Source: Vulcanimicrobiota bacterium (GTDB taxonomy: Bacteria; Vulcanimicrobiota; Vulcanimicrobiia; Vulcanimicrobiales; Vulcanimicrobiaceae). From it: a stretch of 10,184 bases of DNA. Of the stretch, positions 1 through 6,727 are shown piece after piece. Numbering within the stretch: position 1 is the stretch's first letter; every line of letters begins with the position of its first letter. Both the position numbers and the translations under genes were made by a program. Location: positions 1 to 10,184 of the forward strand of contig JASHXG010000057.1 in NCBI GenBank assembly GCA_030043675.1, in the 5' to 3' direction. The notes below the pieces were generated by a model. That model saw only the letters and a program-made list of their open reading frames with translations. It was not told where the DNA came from and ran no database searches.

Positions 1-329
1 TGGCCGACGCGGCGCTTGGAGACCGCGAGCTGCATCGCGGTCGCGCCTTTTGGACAGAGGCGGCCTTCGTTGATGGGGCTGTCCGGATCGCCTTCGATCT
101 GCAGGAGCTGCACCGAGCCGTCGGCCTGCGCGCGCGTGTACGCGATCAGCGAGCATCCGACCGCGCAATACGGACAGACCGAATGACTCTCGGTGGCGCC
201 TGCGATGTGGAGCTGCTGCTGCACCATGGTGGCCTGCGCGACGTCGAAGCCGAGCTCCGAGAGGCCGACCGCCCCGATGCCGATACCGGCTACCTTGAGG
301 AAATCCTGACGTGAAATCGTCGAGCTCAT
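1..329 (-). CDS. Tat-exported formate dehydrogenase-type molybdopterin oxidoreductase, N-terminus (partial)
   Basis: These are the first 109 residues of a molybdopterin oxidoreductase alpha subunit; the rest lies beyond the window's left edge. The ATG at 329 opens a Tat-like leader (SRQDFLK at residues 6-12), a short hydrophobic stretch and an AQA site near residues 31-33. The [4Fe-4S] ligands C52, C55, C59 and C92 follow, set in CPYCAVGC and RLCPKGA. The segment IEGDPDSPINEGRLCPKG resembles the respiratory FDH-N/FDH-O alpha family (FdnG/FdoG), which oxidises formate on the outer face of the membrane and passes electrons to quinone. That family assignment is an inference from the N-terminus; other Tat-exported members of the superfamily are possible. 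The Tat motif lacks the second Arg (Q in its place). A G-rich tract at 340-346, read on the minus strand, lies about 10 nt before the ATG and may act as the ribosome binding site. The gene is divergent from the NAD-linked FDH operon. Confidence 0.85.
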   Translation of the reverse strand, partial: MSSTISRQDFLKVAGIGIGAVGLSELGFDVAQATMVQQQLHIAGATESHSVCPYCAVGCSLIAYTRAQADGSVQLLQIEGDPDSPINEGRLCPKGATAMQLAVSKRRVG

Positions 330-460
330 CGAATCGAATCCCCCCGTTAAGCGGCGTATTCGAGCTATTGGCACCTAACCCCCCAAGCCGGGCGGCCACG
401 GCGCGATCATCACCTAGGCCGATGGCGGGTCGGCTGCTGCGGGGGTTACAATTATAGCTT
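330..460. promoter_or_regulatory. Divergent intergenic promoter region between two FDH loci
   Basis: This 131-bp gap separates the two divergent FDH transcription units and must hold their promoters. On the plus strand, TACAAT at 447-452 is one mismatch from the consensus -10. It ends 8 nt before the GTG at 461, so the right-hand transcript may be leaderless or nearly so. On the minus strand, 456 down to 451 reads TATAAT, a perfect -10, which would give a leader of about 115 nt before the ATG at 329. The two hexamers overlap at 451-452. No good -35 match was found on either side. TAACCCCC at 376-383 and GGGGGTTA at 441-448 form an 8-bp inverted repeat 57 bp apart, and the right arm abuts the -10 elements. 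Promoter assignment is by eye. Confidence 0.5.
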
Positions 461-2356
461 GTGAGTAAGCCCTATCTTCGGTTGACGCACCCGTTGGTAC
501 GAGACGGCGGGCGCTTGCGCCGCGCGACCTGGGATGAAGCGCTTGACCGCGCTGCAGCCGGTCTGCGCGACGCCCGCGATCGCGGCGGTGAGCGCACCTA
601 CGGGATGTTCAGCTGTTCGAAGTCGACGAACGAAATGAACTATATCGCGCAGAAGTTCGCTCGCTCGATCATCGGCAGCAACAACATCGACAGCTGCAAT
701 CGAACTTGACACGCTCCCAGCGTCGTCGGTCTGACGGCGGTGTTCGGCGCAGGCGGCGGCACGAGCTCCTACGAGGAGGCCGAGCACACCGACCTGATCG
801 TCCTCTGGGGATCGAATGCACGTGAGACGCATCCGATCTACTTTCATCATGTCTTGCGCGGCATTCACAACGGCGCCAAGCTCTACGTCGTCGATCCGCG
901 CCGGACCTCGAGCGCGCAATGGGCCGACGGCTGGCTCTCCCTCGACGTCGGCTCCGACGTTGCGCTCGCCAACGCCCTCGGACGTGAGATCCTGCACGCC
1001 GGCCTCGAAGATCGCGATTTCATCGCACGCGCCACCAGCGGCTTCGAGGAGTATCGCGCGACGGTCGAGCCGTACACCCTCGAGCATGCCGAGAAAACGA
1101 GCGGCGTGCCGGCGGCGCTCATCCGCGAGCTCGCGCATGCATTCGCACGTGCCGAACGGGCTCAGCTCTGCTGGACGCTCGGCATTACCGAGCATCACAA
1201 CGCGGTCGACAACGTCCGCGCGCTCATCAACCTTGCGCTGCTTTGCGGCCACGTGGGGCGCTATGGCTCGGGAGTCTGTCCGCTGCGCGGCCAAAACAAC
1301 GTGCAAGGGGGCGGCGACATGGGAGCGATTCCCAACAAGTTTCCGGGCGGGCAAGACGTGGAAGACCCGGCCAGCATCGCTAAGTTCGAGCGCGCCTGGA
1401 ACGCGACGTTGCCGCGTAAGGCGGGCTGGAACCTCACCGATATATTCCATGCCGTGGAGCGTGGCGAGCTCGACACGCTTTACATCATCGGCGAGAATCC
1501 CGCCCAATCGGAAGCCGACCAGGAGCATGCGATGGAGCTCCTGCGCAGTCTCAAGCATCTGATCGTGCAGGACATCTTCTTGACCAAGACCGGCGAGCTG
1601 GCCGAAGTCGTCTTTCCGGCGTCGGCAACCTGGTGCGAATCCGACGGAACGGTCACCAGCAGCGAGCGACGCGTTCAGCGCTGCCGCAAGGCGCTCGATC
1701 CGCCGGGCGACGCGCGTGACGACATCGCGATCATGGTCGCACTCGCGCGTCGCCTCGGCCACGACTGGCCTGAGTACACTGCGCAAGAGGCGTGGGACGA
1801 GTGCCGCTCGCTCTCGCCTTGGCACGCCGGCATGAGCTACGAGCGCCTCGACGAGCTGGGTGGCATTCAGTGGCCCTGCTATGACGAAGAGCATCCCGGC
1901 GAAAAGTTCTTGCACGCGCGCCTCTGGGAGGATCCGGTGCCGGGCGAACGCGCAGCGTTTGCGTGCGTCGAGCACGAGCCGCCGGTCGAGGCGCTCGATG
2001 ATGCATATCCGATACGGCTGACGACCGGCCGGCGGCTGGACTCCTTCAACACCGGCGTGCAAAGCGGCGGCTACACCTCGCCGCTGCGCCGAGGCGAGAC
2101 GCTCGATATTTCGCCCGAGGATGCGCAACGCTACGGCGTGCGCGAAGGCGAACGGGTACGCGTCAGCTCGCGGCGCGGCTCGATCGTCATTCCCGCGCGC
2201 ATCGATCCCGGGCTGCGGCCGGGATTGGTTTTCACGACCTTCCACTTCAACGATGACATCGCGACCAATCTGCTGACGATCGACGTAACCGATCCAAAGT
2301 CGGGGACGGCCGAGTTCAAAGCCTGCGCGGTACGGATCGAGACCGCGGCGGTTTAG
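461..2356 (+). CDS. fdhA: Formate dehydrogenase catalytic (molybdenum) chain, selenoprotein, lacking its N-terminal Fe-S domain
   Basis: This chain catalyses formate oxidation (HCOO- to CO2) or the reverse at a Mo/W-bisMGD centre. The frame has an in-frame TGA at 707-709, read here as selenocysteine: the context is NNIDSCNRT-U-HAPSVVG, which matches the FDH active site (Sec or Cys followed by His). With Sec83 the product is 631 residues. The substrate Arg is R276 in CPLRGQNNVQGGG. The C-terminal MGD-binding domain ends in HFNDDIATNLLT and SGTAEFKACAVRIE, typical of FdhA/FdsA. The usual preceding [4Fe-4S] domain is absent: the protein opens at the linker (LTHPLVRDGGRLRRATWDEAL) that normally follows it, and that domain is encoded at 4176-5069. 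The start is GTG 461, because a TAG at 455-457 blocks any extension; no ribosome binding site is visible. Ordinary gene calling would report two pieces, 461-709 and one starting near 740. Confidence 0.93.
707..745 (+). promoter_or_regulatory. Bacterial SECIS element directing Sec insertion at TGA 707-709
   Basis: A hairpin follows the in-frame TGA directly. CGTC (724-727) pairs with GACG (733-736) around the loop GGTCT (728-732). Outward, T723-G737 (wobble), G722-C738 and C721-G739 continue the stem, then a G-G mismatch, then A719-T741 and C718-G742. The loop GGUCU begins 18 nt after the UGA, the same sequence and distance as I recall for the E. coli fdhF SECIS. Counting the U of UGA as 1, U17, G23 and U24, reported as important for SelB binding, are all present. 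The stem is closed one pair tighter than in E. coli, giving a five-base loop. Reading through would need selA, selB, selC and selD elsewhere in the genome. Confidence 0.85.
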
Positions 2357-2370
2357 GTTCCTAGCCGTTC

Positions 2371-4179
2371 ATGGATCTTCACTATACTGCGGACGTCGCA
2401 ACCGATGATGAACGGGCTGCGGTCGACGGCCTCCTCGGTCCCGCGCGCAACGGCGTCTCGGGCGCGGCCGCACGACGCCAGCGTCATCTCTTACTCCCGG
2501 TACTGCACGCGCTGGCCGACCGTATCGGCTGGATCAGCGCCGGCGCGCTCAACTATGTGAGCCGGCGGCTCGATGTCGCGCCGGCCGAGGCCTACGGCGT
2601 CGCGACGTTCTACGCGCTCTTTTCGACCACCCCGCGGCCGCCGCGCGTGCTCCACGTCTGCGACGACATCGCCTGCATCGATGCCGGTGCGCAAGCGCTC
2701 TGCTCGGCGCTCGCGTCGACGTTTGGGCCGGCCGGCGAAAGCGGCCCCGACGCAGCCGCAACCTGGCTTCGCACGCCGTGTCTGGGTCTCTGCGACCGCG
2801 CCCCGGCGGCGCTCCTTGCAACGGCCGGTGCGCAGCACGCGATGGTACAGCTCGCTCCGGTCGATGCCGAAGATCTCGCCCGCGCCATGACCGGCACTTC
2901 GAACGGCGCGGGTGCAGTCCCACGGATCGGCGGGAGCGAGCTTCGGCTGCTGCGCCGTGTCGGAAAGGTTGATCCCGAAAGCATCGACGCGTATCGCGCG
3001 CACGATGGCTACAGCGCCCTGCGTGAAGCCTTCGAGCTGGGCCCGGGGCGCATCATCGCCGAGATCACCGCCTCGAAGCTCTTGGGCCGCGGCGGCGCCG
3101 CCTTCCCGACCGGCCGTAAGATGGATGCCGTCGCGCGGGCGCCGGAGCGTCCGCACTACCTGATCTGCAACGCCGACGAGTCGGAGCCGGGGACCTTCAA
3201 AGATCGGATTCTGATGGAATACGATCCCTACGCGATCGTGGAGGCGATGACGATCGCCGCCTACGCCGTCGGCTGCGAGCGAGGCTTCATTTATATACGC
3301 GGTGAGTATCCGCTGGCCGCGCATCGCATCGGTCATGCGGTCGCGCAGGCGCGCAGGCATGGGTTCCTCGGCAACGACATCATGAGCCGAGGCTTCCGAT
3401 TCGATATCGAAGTCCGGCGCGGGGCCGGCGCGTACATCTGCGGGGAGGAGACGGCGCTCTTCAACTCGATTGAAGGCAAACGCGGGGAACCGCGCAGCAA
3501 GCCGCCATTTCCGGTGCAGGCCGGGCTCTTCGGCAAGCCGACGCAGATCAACAACGTCGAAACGCTGGCGAACATTCCCCTCATTCTGCTCGAAGGAGGC
3601 GCGGCGTACGCACGCATCGGGACGCCCGACTCGACCGGCACGCGCCTGTTCTGCCTCTCGGGCGCGATTGCGCACCCCGGGCTGTACGAGGTCCCGCACG
3701 GAACGACGCTGGGCGCGTTGATCGAGATGGCGGGCGGCGTCCGCGGCCAAGAGCGGCTGCAAGCGATCTTGCTCGGCGGCGCGGCCGGCGCCTTCGTTCC
3801 GCCCGGCGCGCTGACGATGCCACTAACCTTCGAAGACGCGCGAGCCGCCGGTGCGACGCTCGGCTCGGGCGTGGTGATGCTCTTCAGCGAGCGCGTCGAT
3901 CTTCCGGCGATCTTGCGTCGCATCGCGCAGTTTTTCCGCGACGAGTCATGCGGGCAGTGCGTCCCCTGCCGCGTAGGAACGGTGCGTCAAGAGGAGGCGC
4001 TGCACCGGCTCGCGTCGGACGGCACGAGCGCCGGGCGCAAAGGGGACGTCCTGCTGCTCGATGAGATCGGCCGCGCGATGCGCGACGCGTCGATCTGTGG
4101 ACTCGGTCAGACCGCCGCCAACGTGATCGACTCCGCGCGCAAGAATCTCGACCTCTTTACATCCGAGGCGCAGCAATGA
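2371..4179 (+). CDS. NAD-linked formate dehydrogenase diaphorase chain: NuoE-NuoF (FdsG-FdsB / HoxF-like) fusion
   Basis: This chain passes electrons from formate oxidation to NAD+. It is 602 residues, about the sum of a NuoE and a NuoF. Residues 20-160 form the thioredoxin-like NuoE domain with [2Fe-2S] ligands C97, C102, C137 and C141 (CX4C and CX3C). Residues 195-590 are NuoF: GRGGAAFPTGRK from residue 239 and CNADESEPGTFKDR from 266 bind FMN and NADH, GAGAYICGEETAL is at 351-363, and an SLBB-like segment spans about 440-475. The C-terminal [4Fe-4S] cluster uses C527, C530, C533 and C576. In Rhodobacter or Cupriavidus FDH these are separate proteins (FdsG, FdsB); fusion is the usual state in HoxF hydrogenases. 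Its place between the two FdhA halves argues for FDH rather than hydrogenase. ATG 2371 lies 14 bp after the previous stop, with no clear Shine-Dalgarno. It overlaps the next gene by 4 bp (ATGA). Confidence 0.93.
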   Translation: MDLHYTADVATDDERAAVDGLLGPARNGVSGAAARRQRHLLLPVLHALADRIGWISAGALNYVSRRLDVAPAEAYGVATFYALFSTTPRPPRVLHVCDDIACIDAGAQALCSALASTFGPAGESGPDAAATWLRTPCLGLCDRAPAALLATAGAQHAMVQLAPVDAEDLARAMTGTSNGAGAVPRIGGSELRLLRRVGKVDPESIDAYRAHDGYSALREAFELGPGRIIAEITASKLLGRGGAAFPTGRKMDAVARAPERPHYLICNADESEPGTFKDRILMEYDPYAIVEAMTIAAYAVGCERGFIYIRGEYPLAAHRIGHAVAQARRHGFLGNDIMSRGFRFDIEVRRGAGAYICGEETALFNSIEGKRGEPRSKPPFPVQAGLFGKPTQINNVETLANIPLILLEGGAAYARIGTPDSTGTRLFCLSGAIAHPGLYEVPHGTTLGALIEMAGGVRGQERLQAILLGGAAGAFVPPGALTMPLTFEDARAAGATLGSGVVMLFSERVDLPAILRRIAQFFRDESCGQCVPCRVGTVRQEEALHRLASDGTSAGRKGDVLLLDEIGRAMRDASICGLGQTAANVIDSARKNLDLFTSEAQQ

Positions 4180-5069
4180 TCCGCGGACCGATTCCGCAAG
4201 CTCCCGCGCAGCCGCCGAAAGCGCAAGTCGAGATCACGATCGACGGCACCGCGGCGCGGATCCCCGAAGGTTCAACGATCCTCGATGCGTGCAAGTCGCT
4301 GGGTGTCGAAACCCCCACGCTCTGTTTCCTGCAATCGCTGACGCCGGTGAATGCCTGTCGCGTTTGCGTGGTCGAGCTGGAAGGGTCGCGCGTGCTCGTA
4401 CCGGCCTGCGCGCGCAGAGTCGAGCCCGGAATGGTGATCCATACCGATTCCGAACGCGTGCGTCACAGCCGCAAGATGGTGCTCGAGTTCTTAGCGTCTT
4501 CGGTCGATCTCTCGACTGCGCCGGACGCGCAGCGTTTCTGCGAGCGTTACGGAGCCGATCCGGCACGCTACGCCGAATCGGACGGCTCGGCCGCCACCGT
4601 AGAGCAGCCGGTCAAGATCGACAACCAGCTCTACGTGCGCGACTACAGCAAGTGCATCCTCTGCTACAAGTGCGTCGAAGCCTGCGGTGTCGATGCGCAG
4701 AACACGTTTGCGATCGCCGTCGCCGGCCGCGGCTTCGAGGCACACATCTCGACCGAGTACGACGTGCCGCTGCCCGACTCGGCCTGCGTCTACTGCGGCA
4801 ATTGCATCGGCGTCTGCCCAACCGGCGCGCTGATGTTCTCATCCGAGCACGAGCTGCGCGCACGCGGTCAGTGGAACGAAGCCGAGCAAACCGCGACGGA
4901 GACGATCTGCTCGTACTGCGGGGTAGGTTGCACGCTCACGCTCCACGTGCAGGACAACTCGATCGTGAAGGTCACATCGCCGATCGAGAACGACGTCACC
5001 AGCGGTCATCTCTGCGTCAAAGGCCGCTTCGGCTTCAGCTACGTCCAAAACCGCCCCGACGACGTGTGA
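4176..5069 (+). CDS. Formate dehydrogenase iron-sulfur chain: the detached N-terminal half of FdhA (NuoG-like plus the Mo-domain [4Fe-4S] cap)
   Basis: This 297-residue protein carries electrons from the molybdenum site to the diaphorase. Domains in order: a [2Fe-2S] NuoG-like ferredoxin fold with C50, C61, C64 and C78 (CX10CX2CX13C); a linker; two ferredoxin [4Fe-4S] clusters with C160, C163, C166, C170 and C204, C207, C210, C214; then the Mo-oxidoreductase [4Fe-4S] domain with C245, C248, C252 and C280, ending in HLCVKGRFGFSYVQNRPDDV. In canonical FdsA this segment continues straight into the molybdenum domain. Here the chain stops, and the continuation is the protein encoded at 461-2356. 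The two chains together (928 residues) match one FdsA. The His/Cys cluster usually found after the [2Fe-2S] domain is missing: only C122 remains in about residues 100-135. ATG 4176 overlaps the upstream stop; GAGG lies 7 nt before it. It shares one base with the fdhD start (TGATG). Confidence 0.92.
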   Translation: MIRGPIPQAPAQPPKAQVEITIDGTAARIPEGSTILDACKSLGVETPTLCFLQSLTPVNACRVCVVELEGSRVLVPACARRVEPGMVIHTDSERVRHSRKMVLEFLASSVDLSTAPDAQRFCERYGADPARYAESDGSAATVEQPVKIDNQLYVRDYSKCILCYKCVEACGVDAQNTFAIAVAGRGFEAHISTEYDVPLPDSACVYCGNCIGVCPTGALMFSSEHELRARGQWNEAEQTATETICSYCGVGCTLTLHVQDNSIVKVTSPIENDVTSGHLCVKGRFGFSYVQNRPDDV

Positions 5070-5920
5070 TGGAAACGTTGCGTCCGGGGCGAACGGTTGA
5101 GGTCGAGCTAACCGCCCTCGATGGCGCGCGGCAGTCGCGCAAAGCCGATCACGTCGTCACCGAGGAGCCGCTGGAGCTGCGTCTGGTTTCCAACGGAACG
5201 ACGCGAACGCTGGCCGTAACGATGCGCACACCCGGCAACGACTTCGAGCTGGCAGCAGGCTTTGCATACAGCGAGGCCATCGTGCGCGGCCGCGACGAGA
5301 TCGCCGGCGTCAGCTACTGCCTCGATCCGGCCATCGATCCGGATCAGCGCTACAATATCGTCAACGTCGAGCTGCGCCTCGGGTCGGCGCTACCAGATCT
5401 CGAGCGCTTCGAGCGCCACTTCACCATGAGCAGCTCGTGCGGCGTCTGCGGGCGCGCTCAGCTCGACTCGCTGCGTGACCTCGGCGTTACTCCGATCGAC
5501 GACGACGTACGCGTTTCGAGAGAGCTGCTCTACGCGTTGCCCGAGGGCATGCGCTCGGCGCAGCGCGTCTTTGCTTCGACCGGCGGCCTGCACGCCTGCG
5601 CGCTCGTCAACGAGCGCGGCGAGGCCGTCGCGGTGCGCGAGGATGTGGGCCGCCACAACGCCGTCGACAAACTCGTCGGCTGGGGCCTGCTCGGCGGGCG
5701 CCTTCCCTTCGCTCGCTCGATCCTGATGGTCAGCGGCCGCACGAGCTACGAGATCGTACAGAAGAGCGCGATGGCACGCATCCCAATCGTCTGTTCGGTC
5801 TCCGCTCCGAGCAGTCTGGCGATCGATCTCGCCCGCGAGTTTAACATTACGCTCGTCGGCTTCTTGCGCGGCCAGCGTGCCAACGTCTACAGCGCACCGG
5901 AGCGCATCGCGGCTTTATGA
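5069..5920 (+). CDS. fdhD: Formate dehydrogenase accessory sulfurtransferase FdhD
   Basis: FdhD moves sulfur from the IscS cysteine desulfurase to the Mo-bisMGD cofactor, a step needed for FDH activity. The protein has 283 residues, a normal family length. Landmarks are EEPLELRL near residue 32, MRTPGNDFELAAGF near 52, the sulfur-carrying CX2C in SSSCGVCGR (C124, C127), ASTGGLHACAL, REDVGRHNAVDKLVGW, SGRTSYEIVQKSAMARIPIV and APSSLAIDLA, which together leave little doubt. The start is ATG 5069, sharing its A with the preceding TGA stop. The same frame is open upstream to 4289, but that part is antisense-free shadow of the iron-sulfur gene and lacks family similarity. It is the last gene of the FDH operon and converges on the hydrolase gene 21 bp away. 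One FdhD could serve both the cytoplasmic FDH and the exported oxidoreductase encoded on the left. Confidence 0.95.
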   Translation: METLRPGRTVEVELTALDGARQSRKADHVVTEEPLELRLVSNGTTRTLAVTMRTPGNDFELAAGFAYSEAIVRGRDEIAGVSYCLDPAIDPDQRYNIVNVELRLGSALPDLERFERHFTMSSSCGVCGRAQLDSLRDLGVTPIDDDVRVSRELLYALPEGMRSAQRVFASTGGLHACALVNERGEAVAVREDVGRHNAVDKLVGWGLLGGRLPFARSILMVSGRTSYEIVQKSAMARIPIVCSVSAPSSLAIDLAREFNITLVGFLRGQRANVYSAPERIAAL

Positions 5921-5941
5921 ACGATCGCGCCGTACTCGAGG

Positions 5942-6727
5942 TTAGTTTCTCTTCAGGAAATCGCGCAGCAGCGCGTTGAAGGCTGGGGGATTGTCGGCGT
6001 TGGCGACGTGACCGGCATTCTCGATCGCAGCCAGCCGCGCACCGGGGATGCCCGCAGCGATCTCTTCGGAGAGTGCACGCGGCGCGATCGAGTCGTTCTC
6101 GCCGTACGCAACGAGAACCGGGACCGCGATCGTGCGCAGCACGTCGCGATAATCGCCGGTCCAAGTTGCTTGCGTCGCCGCGAGATAGCTTGCCGGCGAC
6201 TTGCAGGCCATCTGCTCGATTGTCTCGCTCAAGCGCGCGGGAGGCAGACCCAGCTTACCGGCGCGCTGCTGCGCGAACGTTCGCATATCGCCGGCCGCGC
6301 GTACCGCGGCGGCGATGCTGTCGGCATACGGCCCCGCGTTAGGATAACGCGCGAAGCTTCCAAGAATCACCATGGCGTCGAAGCGCTCCGGGACTCGCTT
6401 CCATAATTCGAACGCAACGACACCGCCCAGGCTGCAGCCGACGAGGACGAAACGCTCCGCGTCCAAAGCGTCGGCGACCGTTAACACGTCGTCGGCGAAG
6501 CCGGCGCGCGTAATCAACGCCGGATCGGGATCCGGCAGCGCGCCGTTGCCGCGCAGCTCGATCGCCGCGCAGCGAACCCGATCGCAGAACGTTTCGAGCT
6601 GCGCATCCCAGATGGCAGCAGTCGAACCGACGCCATGGACGAAGATCAGCGTCGCGTCTGCGTCTCCGCAGTACCGCGCGCCGGTCGCCGCGCCGCCGGG
6701 CGCGACGCAGGTGAGCGTCCTGATCAC
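5942..6727 (-). CDS. Alpha/beta hydrolase fold protein
   Basis: This is a 261-residue serine hydrolase of unknown substrate. The fold's landmarks are clear: the oxyanion-hole HGVGST (residues 31-36), the nucleophile elbow GCSLGG with S99, the acid D212 in AYGENDSIAP, and H240 in ENAGHVANADNP, making a complete Ser-Asp-His triad. Strand order and length resemble the PcaD/RutD/BioH-like group (3-oxoadipate enol-lactonase and relatives), but nothing fixes the substrate and no aromatic-degradation genes are nearby. There is no signal peptide or membrane segment, so it should be cytoplasmic. The start is GTG 6727, which overlaps the polX stop by 4 bp (GTGA), implying translational coupling and a shared transcript. 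The stop is TAA. There is no functional link to polX that I can name. Confidence 0.88.
   Translation of the reverse strand: MIRTLTCVAPGGAATGARYCGDADATLIFVHGVGSTAAIWDAQLETFCDRVRCAAIELRGNGALPDPDPALITRAGFADDVLTVADALDAERFVLVGCSLGGVVAFELWKRVPERFDAMVILGSFARYPNAGPYADSIAAAVRAAGDMRTFAQQRAGKLGLPPARLSETIEQMACKSPASYLAATQATWTGDYRDVLRTIAVPVLVAYGENDSIAPRALSEEIAAGIPGARLAAIENAGHVANADNPPAFNALLRDFLKRN

Noticed and set aside
419..433. A small hairpin (CCGA with TCGG) in the divergent FDH gap as a possible riboswitch or operator
   Set aside because: A four-base stem in GC-rich DNA is expected by chance, and no Moco-riboswitch-like architecture surrounds it.
452..2245. A 597-codon open frame on the minus strand opposite the FDH catalytic gene
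   Set aside because: It is a shadow of strong codon bias in GC-rich DNA. The plus-strand frame has unmistakable FDH sequence throughout, and the antisense product shows no family pattern.
461..2356. Two separate genes (461-709 and about 740-2356), that is a frame broken by a nonsense mutation
   Set aside because: The TGA lies exactly at the FDH Sec position, the frame continues with conserved sequence in the same phase, and a SECIS-like hairpin follows.
2491..3762. A 423-codon open frame on the minus strand opposite the NuoE-NuoF gene
   Set aside because: It is the complement of a well-conserved coding region; the product is Arg/Ala-rich with no recognisable domain.
4289..5068. An upstream extension of fdhD in the same frame
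   Set aside because: The translation is Arg-rich shadow sequence of the iron-sulfur gene. FdhD has its full family length from ATG 5069, which is coupled to the upstream stop.
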